Notes: generated by a model from the letters alone, not told the origin. A stretch of DNA of 64,000 bases from Winogradskyella echinorum (GCF_014297365.1 NZ_JACOQD010000002.1:310001-374000), one strand, 5' to 3'; positions 51,429-59,702 are shown, numbered from the stretch's first letter. Made by a program: numbers and translations.

Positions 51429-51800
51429 TTATTTTACGTATGCAAATGATTGTGGTGGATGTAAATTATAATCCGCTTTCAAGCATTTTGGTTCTTTATA
51501 TTTTATCTTATTCTTAACTTGAATGGCGAATCCTTTTTCTCTCTCCGAAAAATATTCATAAAAAAAATCTTCTGTAATTCCCGAATGTTCTTTTGTCAAG
51601 TTCCAAAGTGTTTCGAGGTCATTATTGAAGATTTTACCGATTTCAAATTCGCCAATTACTTTTTGAACAGGCGATGATGCATAAACTATTATAGATTTTA
51701 CATTATTATTTTTAAAAATGGCCTTTCTAAATTCAAATTTTTTAGAGCCATCAAAAATCTTAAAGGCAAATTCTGGTTTAATTGATAAAACGACTTTCAT
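51429..51800 (-). CDS. ASCH/PUA-like protein
   Basis: The protein has 123 residues. 'MKVVLSIKPEFAFKIFDGSKKFEFRKAIF' opens with the strand-helix and K-x-E-F-R-K pattern of ASCH domains, and 'IIVYASSPVQKVIGEFEIGKI' is the following beta-barrel. ASCH and related PUA-like folds bind RNA or modified bases; the family's Glu/Arg/Lys surface is kept here. It starts 3 bp after the PIN-GNAT gene, so both are translated as a unit. Whether it acts as antitoxin or RNA cofactor is not known. Confidence 0.75.
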   Translation of the reverse strand: MKVVLSIKPEFAFKIFDGSKKFEFRKAIFKNNNVKSIIVYASSPVQKVIGEFEIGKIFNNDLETLWNLTKEHSGITEDFFYEYFSEREKGFAIQVKNKIKYKEPKCLKADYNLHPPQSFAYVK

Positions 51801-51803
51801 ATT

Positions 51804-53324
51804 TTATTTTCGGTTATAAGCAAAATTAACTAATTTATTAAATTGATTATTATTTAATTCTATAAATCCACGTGGCATATTCATAATGTCAGGAATTACG
51901 CCAATTCTGTTCAAATCATTAAGCGTTGGCTTTGGTGTCGGAAAAGAGTGAGCGTAAAGAAACTTTATAACAAAAGGTCTGTATTTGGGATATTTATTCC
52001 ACCAGTCTTTCTCTAAATCATTCTTTTTAATCATTGTTCTTCTGAAACAGGCTTTATAAAATTCATCAAAAGATGCAAATCCGCCGATTACTTCTTCTAC
52101 AATACAAATTGAAGTTACTGTACTTGAATATTTTTTCGGCTTTGTATCTCCCATTCTGTAAACAATAATGATATCTCCTGGTTGTAGATGCCTGTCTTTA
52201 GAATGTGAGATATATACTTTTCCAATTCTATTACGATGTGGTTCGTTTTCTGTATATTTTGTTTCGTCTTCTCTAGTATTAATACTGTCTGGAAATAATT
52301 CAGTATGATATTGAGGTTCTATTTTGATTATATACTTTCTTGTATCTCTCGAAAAAAATGGAAAAGAAAGCTTTGGTTTATTAATTTCAATTGGTTGCGA
52401 TTTTCCAAAAGGTCTTGTTAAAACAATTTCATCTCCATTTTTTGTAGATTTTATTCCGTGTTCTACAAATCCCCAACCTTTAAGCATATCTATTAGCTGA
52501 CCTTGCTCTGGCCTTTTATCAAATATAGTTACATATATTTCATCAACTTTATATTGAATAGCATTATCAAATACAATTTTCAAGAATCTTTCTCCAATTT
52601 TATATCCGTTACTAATTACCTTTAAAGTTCCAATTTTCAGTCTTTTTTTCTTGTCGAATATTGGTTTTATTTCAGAGTAATTTTCCGTTTTTTCTTCAAC
52701 TTTTATGTAAAGAAATGCAGTTAAATTATTGTCGCTGTAACATACATAACAAACTTTGTCAAATTTTGATTTAAACCAATTATCAAATTCATTATAATCT
52801 TCTCGGAAGCTATCAAAAAAGTTGTCATTAATATCCACTTCTGCGAAGTCAGCTTTTTTAACTGCTAGAACGTTGTATTGAACTAAATCTGGATTTTCAG
52901 ATGTGACTTTTTCTAGAAATGTCTGAATCTTAAATACTTTGTCAGAAAGTCCAAGCCTAGAAGCTTTAGCGTGTATTTTTTTATCCTGTGTAATTAATAA
53001 ATCTATTCTGCTTTCATAGATTTCGTTTAACAGATGGGTGTCATTAATATCATTGTCATTTACGTCAAATTCGGCACTTATATTTTGTACAGTTCCCGAA
53101 AAGGGAAGTTGATGCTTAATTCTATTATAACTATCTAATTTTATTGAAAAAGTCTCAACTACTTGTTTATTCTGATAGGAATCGATTTCAGATATTGTTA
53201 TTGGATGAATATATTTTTCATAATGTAACTTATCAATCCAATTAAATAATTGTCCAATATCGTGTTCAACAACTCTGTTCGCTTCTCTGTGAATAATTAT
53301 GTTAGTATCTAAAAGTACTTTCAT
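51804..53324 (-). CDS. PIN-GNAT-PUA/ASCH-like three-domain protein
   Basis: The protein has 506 residues. Residues 1-~150 are a PIN nuclease: 'MKVLLDTNIIIHREANR' (Asp7), 'ITISEIDSY' (Glu) and 'DLLITQDKKIHAKASRLGL' (Asp). Residues ~165-315 are a GNAT-type domain with 'KRLKIGTLKVISNGYKIGERFLKIVFDNAIQ', which covers the acetyl-CoA loop, and 'KGWGFVEHGIKST'. Residues ~345-500 are a PUA/ASCH/EVE-like domain with 'GKVYISHSKDRHLQPGDIIIVYR'. The three parts would give an RNase, an acyltransferase and an RNA-binding surface. It is in an operon with the ASCH-like gene and flanked by repeats. Confidence 0.85.
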   Translation of the reverse strand: MKVLLDTNIIIHREANRVVEHDIGQLFNWIDKLHYEKYIHPITISEIDSYQNKQVVETFSIKLDSYNRIKHQLPFSGTVQNISAEFDVNDNDINDTHLLNEIYESRIDLLITQDKKIHAKASRLGLSDKVFKIQTFLEKVTSENPDLVQYNVLAVKKADFAEVDINDNFFDSFREDYNEFDNWFKSKFDKVCYVCYSDNNLTAFLYIKVEEKTENYSEIKPIFDKKKRLKIGTLKVISNGYKIGERFLKIVFDNAIQYKVDEIYVTIFDKRPEQGQLIDMLKGWGFVEHGIKSTKNGDEIVLTRPFGKSQPIEINKPKLSFPFFSRDTRKYIIKIEPQYHTELFPDSINTREDETKYTENEPHRNRIGKVYISHSKDRHLQPGDIIIVYRMGDTKPKKYSSTVTSICIVEEVIGGFASFDEFYKACFRRTMIKKNDLEKDWWNKYPKYRPFVIKFLYAHSFPTPKPTLNDLNRIGVIPDIMNMPRGFIELNNNQFNKLVNFAYNRK

Positions 53325-53334
53325 TTATTGATAG

Positions 53335-53455
53335 TTCTTGGTTTATTCACATTATTGTCAACTTTAGTAATATAAGTCCACTTTAACACTTCAGCTACGC
53401 TAAGCTGCAGACTTATATTACTAGTTAAACAAAGCTACTTTTAAAAAACCAAGAA
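53335..53455. repeat. nested inverted repeats upstream of the PIN-GNAT gene
   Basis: Outer arms TTCTTGGTTT (53335-53344) and AAACCAAGAA (53446-53455) enclose inner arms TAGTAATATAAGTC (53365-53378) and GACTTATATTACTA (53410-53423), a perfect 14-bp stem, with CAGCT/AGCTG in the middle. The whole 121-bp unit can fold as one cruciform. It contains no gene. Confidence 0.75.
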
Positions 53456-53458
53456 GTC

Positions 53459-53478
53459 AATACGTAACTTTACGTATT
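53459..53478. repeat. second copy of the 20-bp palindrome
   Basis: AATACGTAACTTTACGTATT is identical to 25348-25367, as are the bases GTC before it and TT after it. It sits between the nested inverted repeat and the stop of the glycine-zipper gene, so here it is 3' of a gene rather than at a promoter. Confidence 0.7.
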
Positions 53479-53479
53479 T

Positions 53480-53659
53480 TTAAGACTTATCATCTTTAGA
53501 ATCTTGCTCTTTTTTATGCATGGCGCTACCAAGACCAGCACCAATAGCAATACCAACACTTAGCCATAAACCCATATTATTTGTTGCAGCACCAATTGCT
53601 GTACCTATAGCCACTCCCATGGCTATACTCATGGCCAATTTATTTCCTTTGTTTTTCAT
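53480..53659 (-). CDS. small glycine-zipper membrane protein
   Basis: ATG 53659 to TAA 53480 encodes 59 residues: a basic start 'MKNKGNKLAMSIAMGVAIGT', then 'AIGAATNNMGLWLSVGIAIG' and 'AGLGSAMHKKEQDSKDDKS'. Two Gly/Ala-zipper helices with a short loop and a charged tail are typical of small bacteriocin-type or stress membrane peptides found across Bacteroidota. Location: inner membrane. Its stop is 1 bp from the palindrome at 53459-53478. Confidence 0.65.
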   Translation of the reverse strand: MKNKGNKLAMSIAMGVAIGTAIGAATNNMGLWLSVGIAIGAGLGSAMHKKEQDSKDDKS

Positions 53660-53721
53660 ATCTATTTAATTGATTCGTTATACTGTATTAGTGCACTTTA
53701 TGAGCAAATGTTACAAAATAA

Positions 53722-53750
53722 AAAATCCCAAGCCAATGACTCAGGATTTT
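53722..53750 (-). terminator. terminator of the 72-aa gene
   Basis: On the minus strand AAAATCCTGAG pairs with CTTGGGATTTT (two G-T pairs) around TCATTGG and is followed by T. It lies 20 bp after the stop at 53770. Confidence 0.7.
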
Positions 53751-53769
53751 CACATTTTAAGGACTAAAA

Positions 53770-53988
53770 CTAATGCAACTCTTCGCAATAAAAACCGTGC
53801 ATGCCTAATAAGCCCAACACCGATTCTGGTTGTAGATGGTTGGTTTCTACTCTAAGAATATTGTCGCAATCTTCTAAATCGAAATTAAAGACATCGCTTT
53901 GCTTCATGAGCTTATTTAAAAGTGGATGCAATTTCTTTGCCTCTTGGTTGTTAGAAATAGAGGTTTTAAAGACGAGTACTGTTTTCAT
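53770..53988 (-). CDS. conserved small protein, HMA/ACT-like fold
   Basis: The protein has 72 residues: 'MKTVLVFKTSISNNQEAKKL', 'HPLLNKLMKQSDVFNFDLED', 'CDNILRVETNHLQPESVLGL', 'LGMHGFYCEELH'. The strand-helix-strand pattern with 'FKTSISN' in the metal-loop position resembles the small HMA-like folds, but the CxxC is missing. It lies 21 bp downstream of the DinB gene on the same strand and has its own terminator. Confidence 0.65.
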   Translation of the reverse strand: MKTVLVFKTSISNNQEAKKLHPLLNKLMKQSDVFNFDLEDCDNILRVETNHLQPESVLGLLGMHGFYCEELH

Positions 53989-54009
53989 TTATTCTGAGAT
54001 TCAATACAA

Positions 54010-54504
54010 TTAATCGCGCACATAAAATAATGGTGGCTCTATACCTAAAGCTCTTAAATACACATAACCTTGTGCTCTATGGTGTATTTCGTTTTCAATA
54101 AAATAGAAAATCTGCGACCATACAGTGCCTTCGTACTGCCCAAATAAAATGACGTTTTCTTGAAACTGCTCTGGTTTTAATTGTGCCCAATAGGTATTAA
54201 TAGCGTCTGTGGTGTCGTCCCAAAGTTTTAAAAAAGTGGCTTTTTTGTTATCGTGCTTAAAGTCTTCGTTAAAAGCTTCGCGTTTGCCTTCTACGATTTC
54301 TTTAAGTCCTGGTACTCCAATCGCTAAAAGTTCCATCACCATATTGGCAAATGGTCGCATACCTCCTATGGTATGATTAAAAAAAGCATCTTCTGGAAAG
54401 GCTTCTATGGTTCTGCGCGTTACACGTCTGTGTCCTTGCCAATGTGCTAATAATTCTGCTGGTGTAATAACTTGTGATACTGCAATGTTTGTGGAGTTTT
54501 CCAT
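54010..54504 (-). CDS. DinB family protein
   Basis: The protein has 164 residues forming a four-helix bundle. 'LLAHWQGHRRVTRRTIEAFP', 'FANMVMELLAIGVPGLKEIV' and 'FYFIENEIHHRAQGYVYLRALG' place the metal-binding His residues (His at ~20 and the HH pair at ~142) as in DinB/YfiT proteins, which act as metal-dependent thiol or other transferases. It is divergent from a YafY-type regulator with two operator-like sites between them, so that regulator is its probable controller. Confidence 0.88.
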   Translation of the reverse strand: MENSTNIAVSQVITPAELLAHWQGHRRVTRRTIEAFPEDAFFNHTIGGMRPFANMVMELLAIGVPGLKEIVEGKREAFNEDFKHDNKKATFLKLWDDTTDAINTYWAQLKPEQFQENVILFGQYEGTVWSQIFYFIENEIHHRAQGYVYLRALGIEPPLFYVRD

Positions 54505-54555
54505 GATAAAATATGTTTTGGTTATTAATTATGAAGCAAATTTAAAAGTGGGTTG

Positions 54556-54571
54556 TGACAGCAGTATGTCA
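54556..54571. promoter_or_regulatory. operator-like site 1, TGACA-N6-TGTCA
   Basis: TGACAGCAGTATGTCA is a 5-bp inverted repeat with a 6-bp spacer. It lies 52 bp upstream of the dinB-family start. A second site of the same form and length lies 101 bp away at 54657. Confidence 0.5.
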
Positions 54572-54656
54572 GCAGTAATTTTTAATTATGAATTTAATTT
54601 TCAAGTAGCTTATTTTCAATGCTTTAAAATTTAAAAAAGTTATTTTTTATAGCTAC

Positions 54657-54672
54657 TGACAATGGGTTGTCA
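54657..54672. promoter_or_regulatory. operator-like site 2, TGACA-N6-TGTCA
   Basis: TGACAATGGGTTGTCA is a perfect 6-bp inverted repeat with a 4-bp spacer and has the same outer TGACA/TGTCA as site 1. It lies 132 bp upstream of the YafY-type start at 54804. Confidence 0.5.
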
Positions 54673-54803
54673 CCAAGGCTTTAGTTCTTTGCAATAACCA
54701 ACCAATAGCATTTAAAACATGTAGTGCTATGACAAAACTTAAAACGTATTTTAAAAAACAGATAGATCTTAAATCCTATATTTGGGAGATATGTTATGCC
54801 ATT

Positions 54804-55766
54804 ATGAGTACAGATACCATTAAACGCTTCGACCGTATTGTTGCCATCCTAGTGCAATTACAATCTAAACGCATTGTTAAGGCACAAGAACTAGCGGATA
54901 GTTTTAATGTAAGCCTACGGACCATTTACAGAGATGTTAGAACCTTAGAAGCCTCTGGTGTGCCGATTATTAGCGAAGCTGGTGTGGGTTATTCTATAAT
55001 GGAAGGTTACCGTTTGCCTCCTGTAATGTTTACGCGCGAAGAAGCGAGTAGCTTTGTAGCTGCAGAAAAACTGATGCAAAACTATGTGGATAAATCTTTA
55101 GGCAGTTACCATGAGTCTGCTATGCTAAAAATAAAGTCTGTATTAAGAGGTCGTGAAAAAGATTGGATTTCTGCCCTAGAAACACAGATCACTGTAGATC
55201 CTTCGCAACAATTATTTAATAAGGATTTGCCTAATGCTTTAGAGATTTTGTTTGAAAGCATTGCAGAACGTAAACAGTTTTTTTTAAAATACCATTCCTT
55301 ACAAAGTGAGCATCCTTCTGAGCGTCATATAGAACCTGTTGGCTTGTATCACGAAAACAACTTTTGGTACCTCCTAGGATTTTGCCACTATCGCAACGAT
55401 TACCGACAGTTTAGAACCGATAGAATGCTAGCTATAAAACGAACAACAATTCCGTTTACTAAAACACATGGCAATTTAGAAGATCATCTCAACAAATCGC
55501 AAACCGAACTACCCAAAACTAAGGTGGTGATTTTAGTGGATAAAACTGTTGCCAGATATATTAACAACCAAAAGGCAAAGCATGGTTTTATTTCTGAAAA
55601 AACTATAGGAAACCAAGTAGAAATGACCTTTATGGCAACCTACCTTAAAGATGGTTTTGCCAGGTGGTACATTATGTTTGCAGATTATGCAGAAATTGTA
55701 GAACCCGAAAGTTTAAAGCAAGATATTAAAGCTATATTGAAAAGAGCTGCAGAGCGGCTAGAATAA
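54804..55766 (+). CDS. YafY-type WYL-domain regulator
   Basis: ATG 54804 (MSTDTIKRFDRIVAILVQLQ) is preferred over 54729 because the longer head is unlike the family. The 320-residue protein has an HTH_11 domain ('AQELADSFNVSLRTIYRDVRTLEASGVPI') and a WYL region ('LKYHSLQSEHPSERHIEPVGLYHENNFWYLLGFC', with W-Y-L and 'YRQFRTDRMLAI'). Such proteins bind small ligands or nucleic acids to control divergent genes. Its position facing the DinB gene suggests that it controls that gene and itself through the two sites at 54556 and 54657. Confidence 0.92.
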   Translation: MSTDTIKRFDRIVAILVQLQSKRIVKAQELADSFNVSLRTIYRDVRTLEASGVPIISEAGVGYSIMEGYRLPPVMFTREEASSFVAAEKLMQNYVDKSLGSYHESAMLKIKSVLRGREKDWISALETQITVDPSQQLFNKDLPNALEILFESIAERKQFFLKYHSLQSEHPSERHIEPVGLYHENNFWYLLGFCHYRNDYRQFRTDRMLAIKRTTIPFTKTHGNLEDHLNKSQTELPKTKVVILVDKTVARYINNQKAKHGFISEKTIGNQVEMTFMATYLKDGFARWYIMFADYAEIVEPESLKQDIKAILKRAAERLE

Positions 55767-55776
55767 GTTGAAAAAA

Positions 55777-55804
55777 AATCCCAAGCGAAGAGCTCAGGAT
55801 TTTA
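55777..55804. terminator. bidirectional terminator between YafY and ferredoxin genes
   Basis: AAAATCCCAAG (55777-55787) pairs with CTCAGGATTTT (55794-55804), with eight A before it (T run on the minus strand). It lies between two convergent genes. Confidence 0.75.
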
Positions 55805-55826
55805 AATCTATAAAAAAGGTATTTAA

Positions 55827-56180
55827 TTAACCTTCTGGATGCATAAAGCGTTGCTTACCTAATAATTCTTCTTCAGTTTCTACCACATCTTCATCTGGCA
55901 CACAACAATCAACTGGGCAAACCGCTGCACATTGCGGTTCTTCATGGAAGCCCATACACTCGGTACACTTATCTGGAGCAATGTAATAAACTTCATCGCT
56001 TATAGGCTCTTGCGTTTCGTCTGCATCAACTTCTTTTCCGCTTGGTAAAACAACTTTACCCTTTAGGCTTGTACCATCAGCATAACGCCAATCGTCGGCA
56101 CCTTCGTAAATAGCAGTATTAGGACATTCTGGCTCACAAGCACCACAATTAATACATTCGTCTGTGATTATAATTGCCAT
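55827..56180 (-). CDS. 2[4Fe-4S] ferredoxin, YfhL/VatF-like
   Basis: The protein has 117 residues. The first cluster is '[19 protein letters not shown]' (C-x2-C-x2-C-x3-CP), and the second '[22 protein letters not shown]', with the eight-residue insert after the second Cys that marks YfhL-type low-potential ferredoxins. An acidic tail follows. It is a cytoplasmic electron carrier. It lies divergently from the acyl-CoA reductase-like gene, 193 bp away. Confidence 0.95.
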   Translation of the reverse strand: MAIIITDECINCGACEPECPNTAIYEGADDWRYADGTSLKGKVVLPSGKEVDADETQEPISDEVYYIAPDKCTECMGFHEEPQCAAVCPVDCCVPDEDVVETEEELLGKQRFMHPEG

Positions 56181-56293
56181 AGTATTTTATCTTTTTAATC
56201 AATTTTTAATAATGAGAAAGCGCTTCTATTGCATTCGCTTTTAAACTAAGTATAAGTTACAACTTAAACCCAGCTCATTTCTTTTTGTTTATG

Positions 56294-56301
56294 TAATTTT
56301 G
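56294..56301 (+). promoter_or_regulatory. -7 box TAATTTTG before the acyl-CoA reductase gene
   Basis: TAATTTTG matches TAnnTTTG. The transcript would start near 56308, before the 16-codon leader frame at 56323. Confidence 0.45.
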
Positions 56302-56322
56302 CATTCACTTATATTCATATCC

Positions 56323-56373
56323 ATGAATGAAGTTGCAAAAATAGAGCCAAAACATCGTATAACCAAACACTAG
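56323..56373 (+). CDS. 16-codon leader frame directly before the reductase gene
   Basis: ATG 56323 opens MNEVAKIEPKHRITKH and stops with TAG at 56371-56373, immediately followed by the ATG of the reductase gene in the same frame. It may be a leader peptide that couples translation, or the real start of a longer protein with a nonsense codon. Only the position supports it. Confidence 0.3.
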   Translation: MNEVAKIEPKHRITKH

Positions 56374-57432
56374 ATGGATTTACAACAAAGAATTAACGCT
56401 TTTACAAAATTAGGTGCATTTTTATGTCAATTTACAACCAATGGCATTGAAAAAGACGATTCCGTTATCGCCAATGATTTGTTTTTTGATGGCTTTAAGC
56501 ACCAAATAAAATTAGCGAAAGAACATAACGGTTGGTTTACCGAAAAAAACATTTTATTTAGTTTAGAGTCTTGGTCTAAAGCATTGACTAACAATAACAT
56601 TAACCTTTGGACGAGCAAGTATAACTTTAACATACAAAACCCAAAGACAGTAGCCATTATTATGGCAGGAAATATTCCATTAGTAGGCTTTCATGATTTT
56701 TTATCTGTGCTTATTACGGGTCATAATGTATTAGTAAAGCAATCCTCAAACGATAAGCACCTTCTCCCCTTTTTAGCTAAGTATTTAGAAATTGTAGAAC
56801 CAGAATTTAAAGGCAAAATAAAATTCACGGAGCAAAAACTAGAAGATTTTGATGAAGTTATTGCTACCGGAAGCGATAATACAGCTCGTTATTTTGAATA
56901 CTATTTTAAAGATAAGCCTTCAATAATTAGAAAAAACAGAAATTCTGTTGCCATACTAACGGGTAACGAAACACCCGAAGAATTAGAAGCCTTATCTAAT
57001 GATATATTTAGATACTATGGTTTGGGCTGTAGAAATGTTTCAAAACTCTTTGTACCAAAGGGTTATAATTTTGATGCCTTTTTTAATGCCATCTACAAAT
57101 GGCATCCTATCATTAATGAAGCAAAATATGCAAACAATTACGACTACAACAAAGCCGTGTATTTAATGAGCGAATTTGATATGCTAGAGAATGGTTTTAT
57201 GATGATAAAGGAAGATGAAAGTTACGCCTCACCTATCGCCACGCTGTTTTATGAACATTACGATTATATTGAAAATTTACAAAAAAAATTGCTCACGGAT
57301 TCCGACAAAATTCAATGTGTAGTTGCTCATGGATTTTCTGATGATGAAATAAGGTTTGGTGAAACCCAAAATCCTCAACTTTGGGAATATGCGGATAATG
57401 CAGATACTGTTGAATTCTTGTTAAAAAGATAG
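56374..57432 (+). CDS. acyl-CoA reductase, LuxC-like
   Basis: The protein has 352 residues. 'KTVAIIMAGNIPLVGFHDFLSVLITGHNVLVKQSSNDK' is the nucleotide-binding and Gly-rich part, and 'YYGLGCRNVSKLFVPKGYNFDAFF' holds the nucleophile Cys in 'GLGCRNVS', as in the LuxC/aldehyde-dehydrogenase-like family. It probably reduces an acyl-CoA or acyl-phosphate to an aldehyde. It faces the ferredoxin gene divergently and precedes serC. Confidence 0.9.
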   Translation: MDLQQRINAFTKLGAFLCQFTTNGIEKDDSVIANDLFFDGFKHQIKLAKEHNGWFTEKNILFSLESWSKALTNNNINLWTSKYNFNIQNPKTVAIIMAGNIPLVGFHDFLSVLITGHNVLVKQSSNDKHLLPFLAKYLEIVEPEFKGKIKFTEQKLEDFDEVIATGSDNTARYFEYYFKDKPSIIRKNRNSVAILTGNETPEELEALSNDIFRYYGLGCRNVSKLFVPKGYNFDAFFNAIYKWHPIINEAKYANNYDYNKAVYLMSEFDMLENGFMMIKEDESYASPIATLFYEHYDYIENLQKKLLTDSDKIQCVVAHGFSDDEIRFGETQNPQLWEYADNADTVEFLLKR

Positions 57433-57545
57433 CCCAAAAATTATCATTTTCGTAACAAATAATACCCAATTAATTAGCACCTTTGTAGCTGCTTAATAGA
57501 AACATAAATAGATTTCCGATTTTTAGGAAATTAAAATAAATTTTC

Positions 57546-58607
57546 ATGAAGAAACATAATTTTAGCGCAGGTCCATGTGTACTACCAAAATCTGTAATGG
57601 AACAAGCTGCAGCAGCAGTATTAAATTTTGACGAAGGACTTTCTCTTTTAGAAATATCGCATCGAAGCAAACCTTTTGTAGATGTAATGGAAAACGCAAG
57701 GTCTTTAGCACTAGAATTACTTGGTCTTGAAGGTAAAGGCTATAAAGCGTTGTTTTTACAAGGAGGTGCAAGTTCTCAGTTTTTAATGGTCGCTTTAAAT
57801 CTTTTAGAAAAAAGAGCAGGTTATTTAAACACAGGAACTTGGGCAGATAAAGCGATTAAAGAAGCTGAAATATATGACGATATCTACGAAGTAGGTTCAT
57901 CTAAAAATGCTAATTATAATTATATACCAAAGGGTTACGATATTCCAGATGATTACGATTATTTTCACTGTACATCTAACAACACCATCTTTGGTACACA
58001 AATGAAAAATTTTCCTAACTCACCAATACCAATGGTATGTGATATGAGTAGTGATATTTTTTCGCGTCAGTTAGATTTTTCTCAATTTGATTTAATCTAC
58101 GCTGGAGCGCAAAAAAATATGGGTCCTGCTGGTACAACGCTTGTTGTTGTAAAAGAGGATATTTTAGGAAAAGTATCTCGTAAAATTCCATCTATGATGG
58201 ATTACAAAGTACATATCAGCAAAGGCAGTATGTTTAATACTCCACCAGTATTTGCAGTTTATGTGTCTATGCTAACTATGCAATGGTTAAAAGATTTAGG
58301 TGGTATTAAGGCTATTGAAGAAGAAAACGAAAAGAAAGCTAGACTTATCTATTCTGAAATTGATTTGAATCCTTTATTTAAAGGCTATGCAGTAAAAGAA
58401 GATCGTTCTAACATGAATGCTACTTTTACTTTAGAAAATGAAAATTTAAAGGAAACATTTGATGCTATGGTTAAAGAAGCTGGTATCAATGGTATCAATG
58501 GACACAGAAGTGTTGGTGGATATAGAGCGTCTATGTACAATGCCTTAACTTTAGATAGTGTTAAAGCACTTGTAGAGGTTATGAGCGAATTAGAAAGTAA
58601 AGCATAA
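57546..58607 (+). CDS. serC: phosphoserine aminotransferase SerC
   Basis: The protein has 353 residues, full length. 'KHNFSAGPCVLPKSVMEQAA', 'LFLQGGASSQFLMVALNLL' and 'LIYAGAQKNMGPAGTTLVVV', with the PLP Lys, are family signatures, and 'GINGHRSVGGYRASMYNAL' closes the C-terminus. It makes phosphoserine from 3-phosphohydroxypyruvate and glutamate. It is followed by the phosphoglycerate dehydrogenase-like gene, 118 bp away, so the two form a serine unit. Confidence 0.97.
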   Translation: MKKHNFSAGPCVLPKSVMEQAAAAVLNFDEGLSLLEISHRSKPFVDVMENARSLALELLGLEGKGYKALFLQGGASSQFLMVALNLLEKRAGYLNTGTWADKAIKEAEIYDDIYEVGSSKNANYNYIPKGYDIPDDYDYFHCTSNNTIFGTQMKNFPNSPIPMVCDMSSDIFSRQLDFSQFDLIYAGAQKNMGPAGTTLVVVKEDILGKVSRKIPSMMDYKVHISKGSMFNTPPVFAVYVSMLTMQWLKDLGGIKAIEEENEKKARLIYSEIDLNPLFKGYAVKEDRSNMNATFTLENENLKETFDAMVKEAGINGINGHRSVGGYRASMYNALTLDSVKALVEVMSELESKA

Positions 58608-58725
58608 AAATAGTTTGCAGTAAGTCAGTTGCAGTTTGCAGTGCTTACTCTAACTTAAAAAATAAATTAATTTAAAGTTTAGAGTTGACTTTTCAACTTT
58701 AAACTTTTAAACTTTTAAACTTAAA

Positions 58726-59676
58726 ATGAAAGTATTAGCAAACGACGGAGTTTCTCAAAGTGGTATAGACGCTTTAGAAGCGGCTGGTTATGAAGTATTA
58801 ACAACAACAGTGGCACAAGAGCAATTAGAAAACTATATCAACGATAACGACATTTCGGTGTTATTAGTAAGAAGTGCTACAACGGTAAGAAAAAATATTA
58901 TTGACAACTGCCCTAGCCTTAAAATTATAGGACGTGGTGGTGTTGGCATGGATAATATCGATGTTGATTATGCACGTAGCAAAGGCTTACATGTGATTAA
59001 TACACCAGCAGCGTCATCGCATTCTGTTGCGGAATTGGTATTCGGTCACTTTTACGGACTAGCACGTTTCTTACATAACTCAAACAGAGATATGCCATTA
59101 GAAGGCGATGCTAACTTTAAAGGTTTAAAGAAAGCTTACGCAAAAGGTACTGAGTTAAAAGGTAAAACTTTAGGTGTTCTTGGTTTTGGCCGTATTGGTC
59201 AGGCTACAGCTAAAGTAGCATTAGGAGCAGGAATGAAAGTTGTTGCTTTTGATCCGTTTTTAGAAAAAGCTGACTTACAATTAGACTTTTTTGATGGTCA
59301 AAAAGTGAATTTTGAAATCAAAACAATTTCTAAAGAAGATGTTCTTAAACAAGCAGATTTCTTAACGTTACACGTACCTGCTCAAAAGGACTATGTAATA
59401 GACGAAGCTGAGTTTAAGCAGATGAAAGATGGTGTTATTATTGCCAATGCAGCTCGTGGTGGAGTTGTAAATGAAATAGCACTTGTTAAGGCTATTGAAA
59501 ATGGTAAAGTATCTAGAGCGGCTTTAGATGTTTATGAAAAAGAACCTAAGCCAGAAGTTCAGTTATTAATGAATCCTTCGTTATCATTAACACCACATAC
59601 TGGTGCTGCTACCAACGAAGCACAAGATAGAATTGGTACTGAACTAGCTGAGCAGATAATTAGTATTCTAGGATAG
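58726..59676 (+). CDS. D-3-phosphoglycerate dehydrogenase-type 2-hydroxyacid dehydrogenase
   Basis: The protein has 316 residues. The NAD site 'TLGVLGFGRIGQATAKVAL' lies centrally; catalytic residues are in 'ANAARGGVVNEIALV' (Arg), 'DVYEKEPKPEVQLL' (Glu) and 'LTPHTGAATNEAQ' (His). It lacks the C-terminal ACT domain of long SerA forms, so feedback by serine is not expected at this step. It oxidises 3-phosphoglycerate for SerC next door. A terminator follows at 59769. Confidence 0.92.
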   Translation: MKVLANDGVSQSGIDALEAAGYEVLTTTVAQEQLENYINDNDISVLLVRSATTVRKNIIDNCPSLKIIGRGGVGMDNIDVDYARSKGLHVINTPAASSHSVAELVFGHFYGLARFLHNSNRDMPLEGDANFKGLKKAYAKGTELKGKTLGVLGFGRIGQATAKVALGAGMKVVAFDPFLEKADLQLDFFDGQKVNFEIKTISKEDVLKQADFLTLHVPAQKDYVIDEAEFKQMKDGVIIANAARGGVVNEIALVKAIENGKVSRAALDVYEKEPKPEVQLLMNPSLSLTPHTGAATNEAQDRIGTELAEQIISILG

Positions 59677-59702
59677 ATTTCTGCCTTTGCAGGAATGACA
59701 GT
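59675..59702. repeat. REP-like unit
   Basis: AGATTTCTGCCTTTGCAGGA followed by ATGACA forms a stem TTCTGC/GCAGGA and ends in the TGACA seen at other REP-like units. It overlaps the last bases of the dehydrogenase gene. Confidence 0.5.

Noticed and set aside
53801..54013. Plus-strand frames at 53670-53855 and 53801-54013
   Set aside because: They are antisense to the 72-residue gene, which has a terminator and a downstream position to DinB; the plus frames have no promoter or family match.
58620..58725. AAACTTTTAAACTTTTAAACTT run before the serA-like gene
   Set aside because: It looks like a simple AT-rich repetition in a leader, without palindrome or conserved unit; too weak to call.
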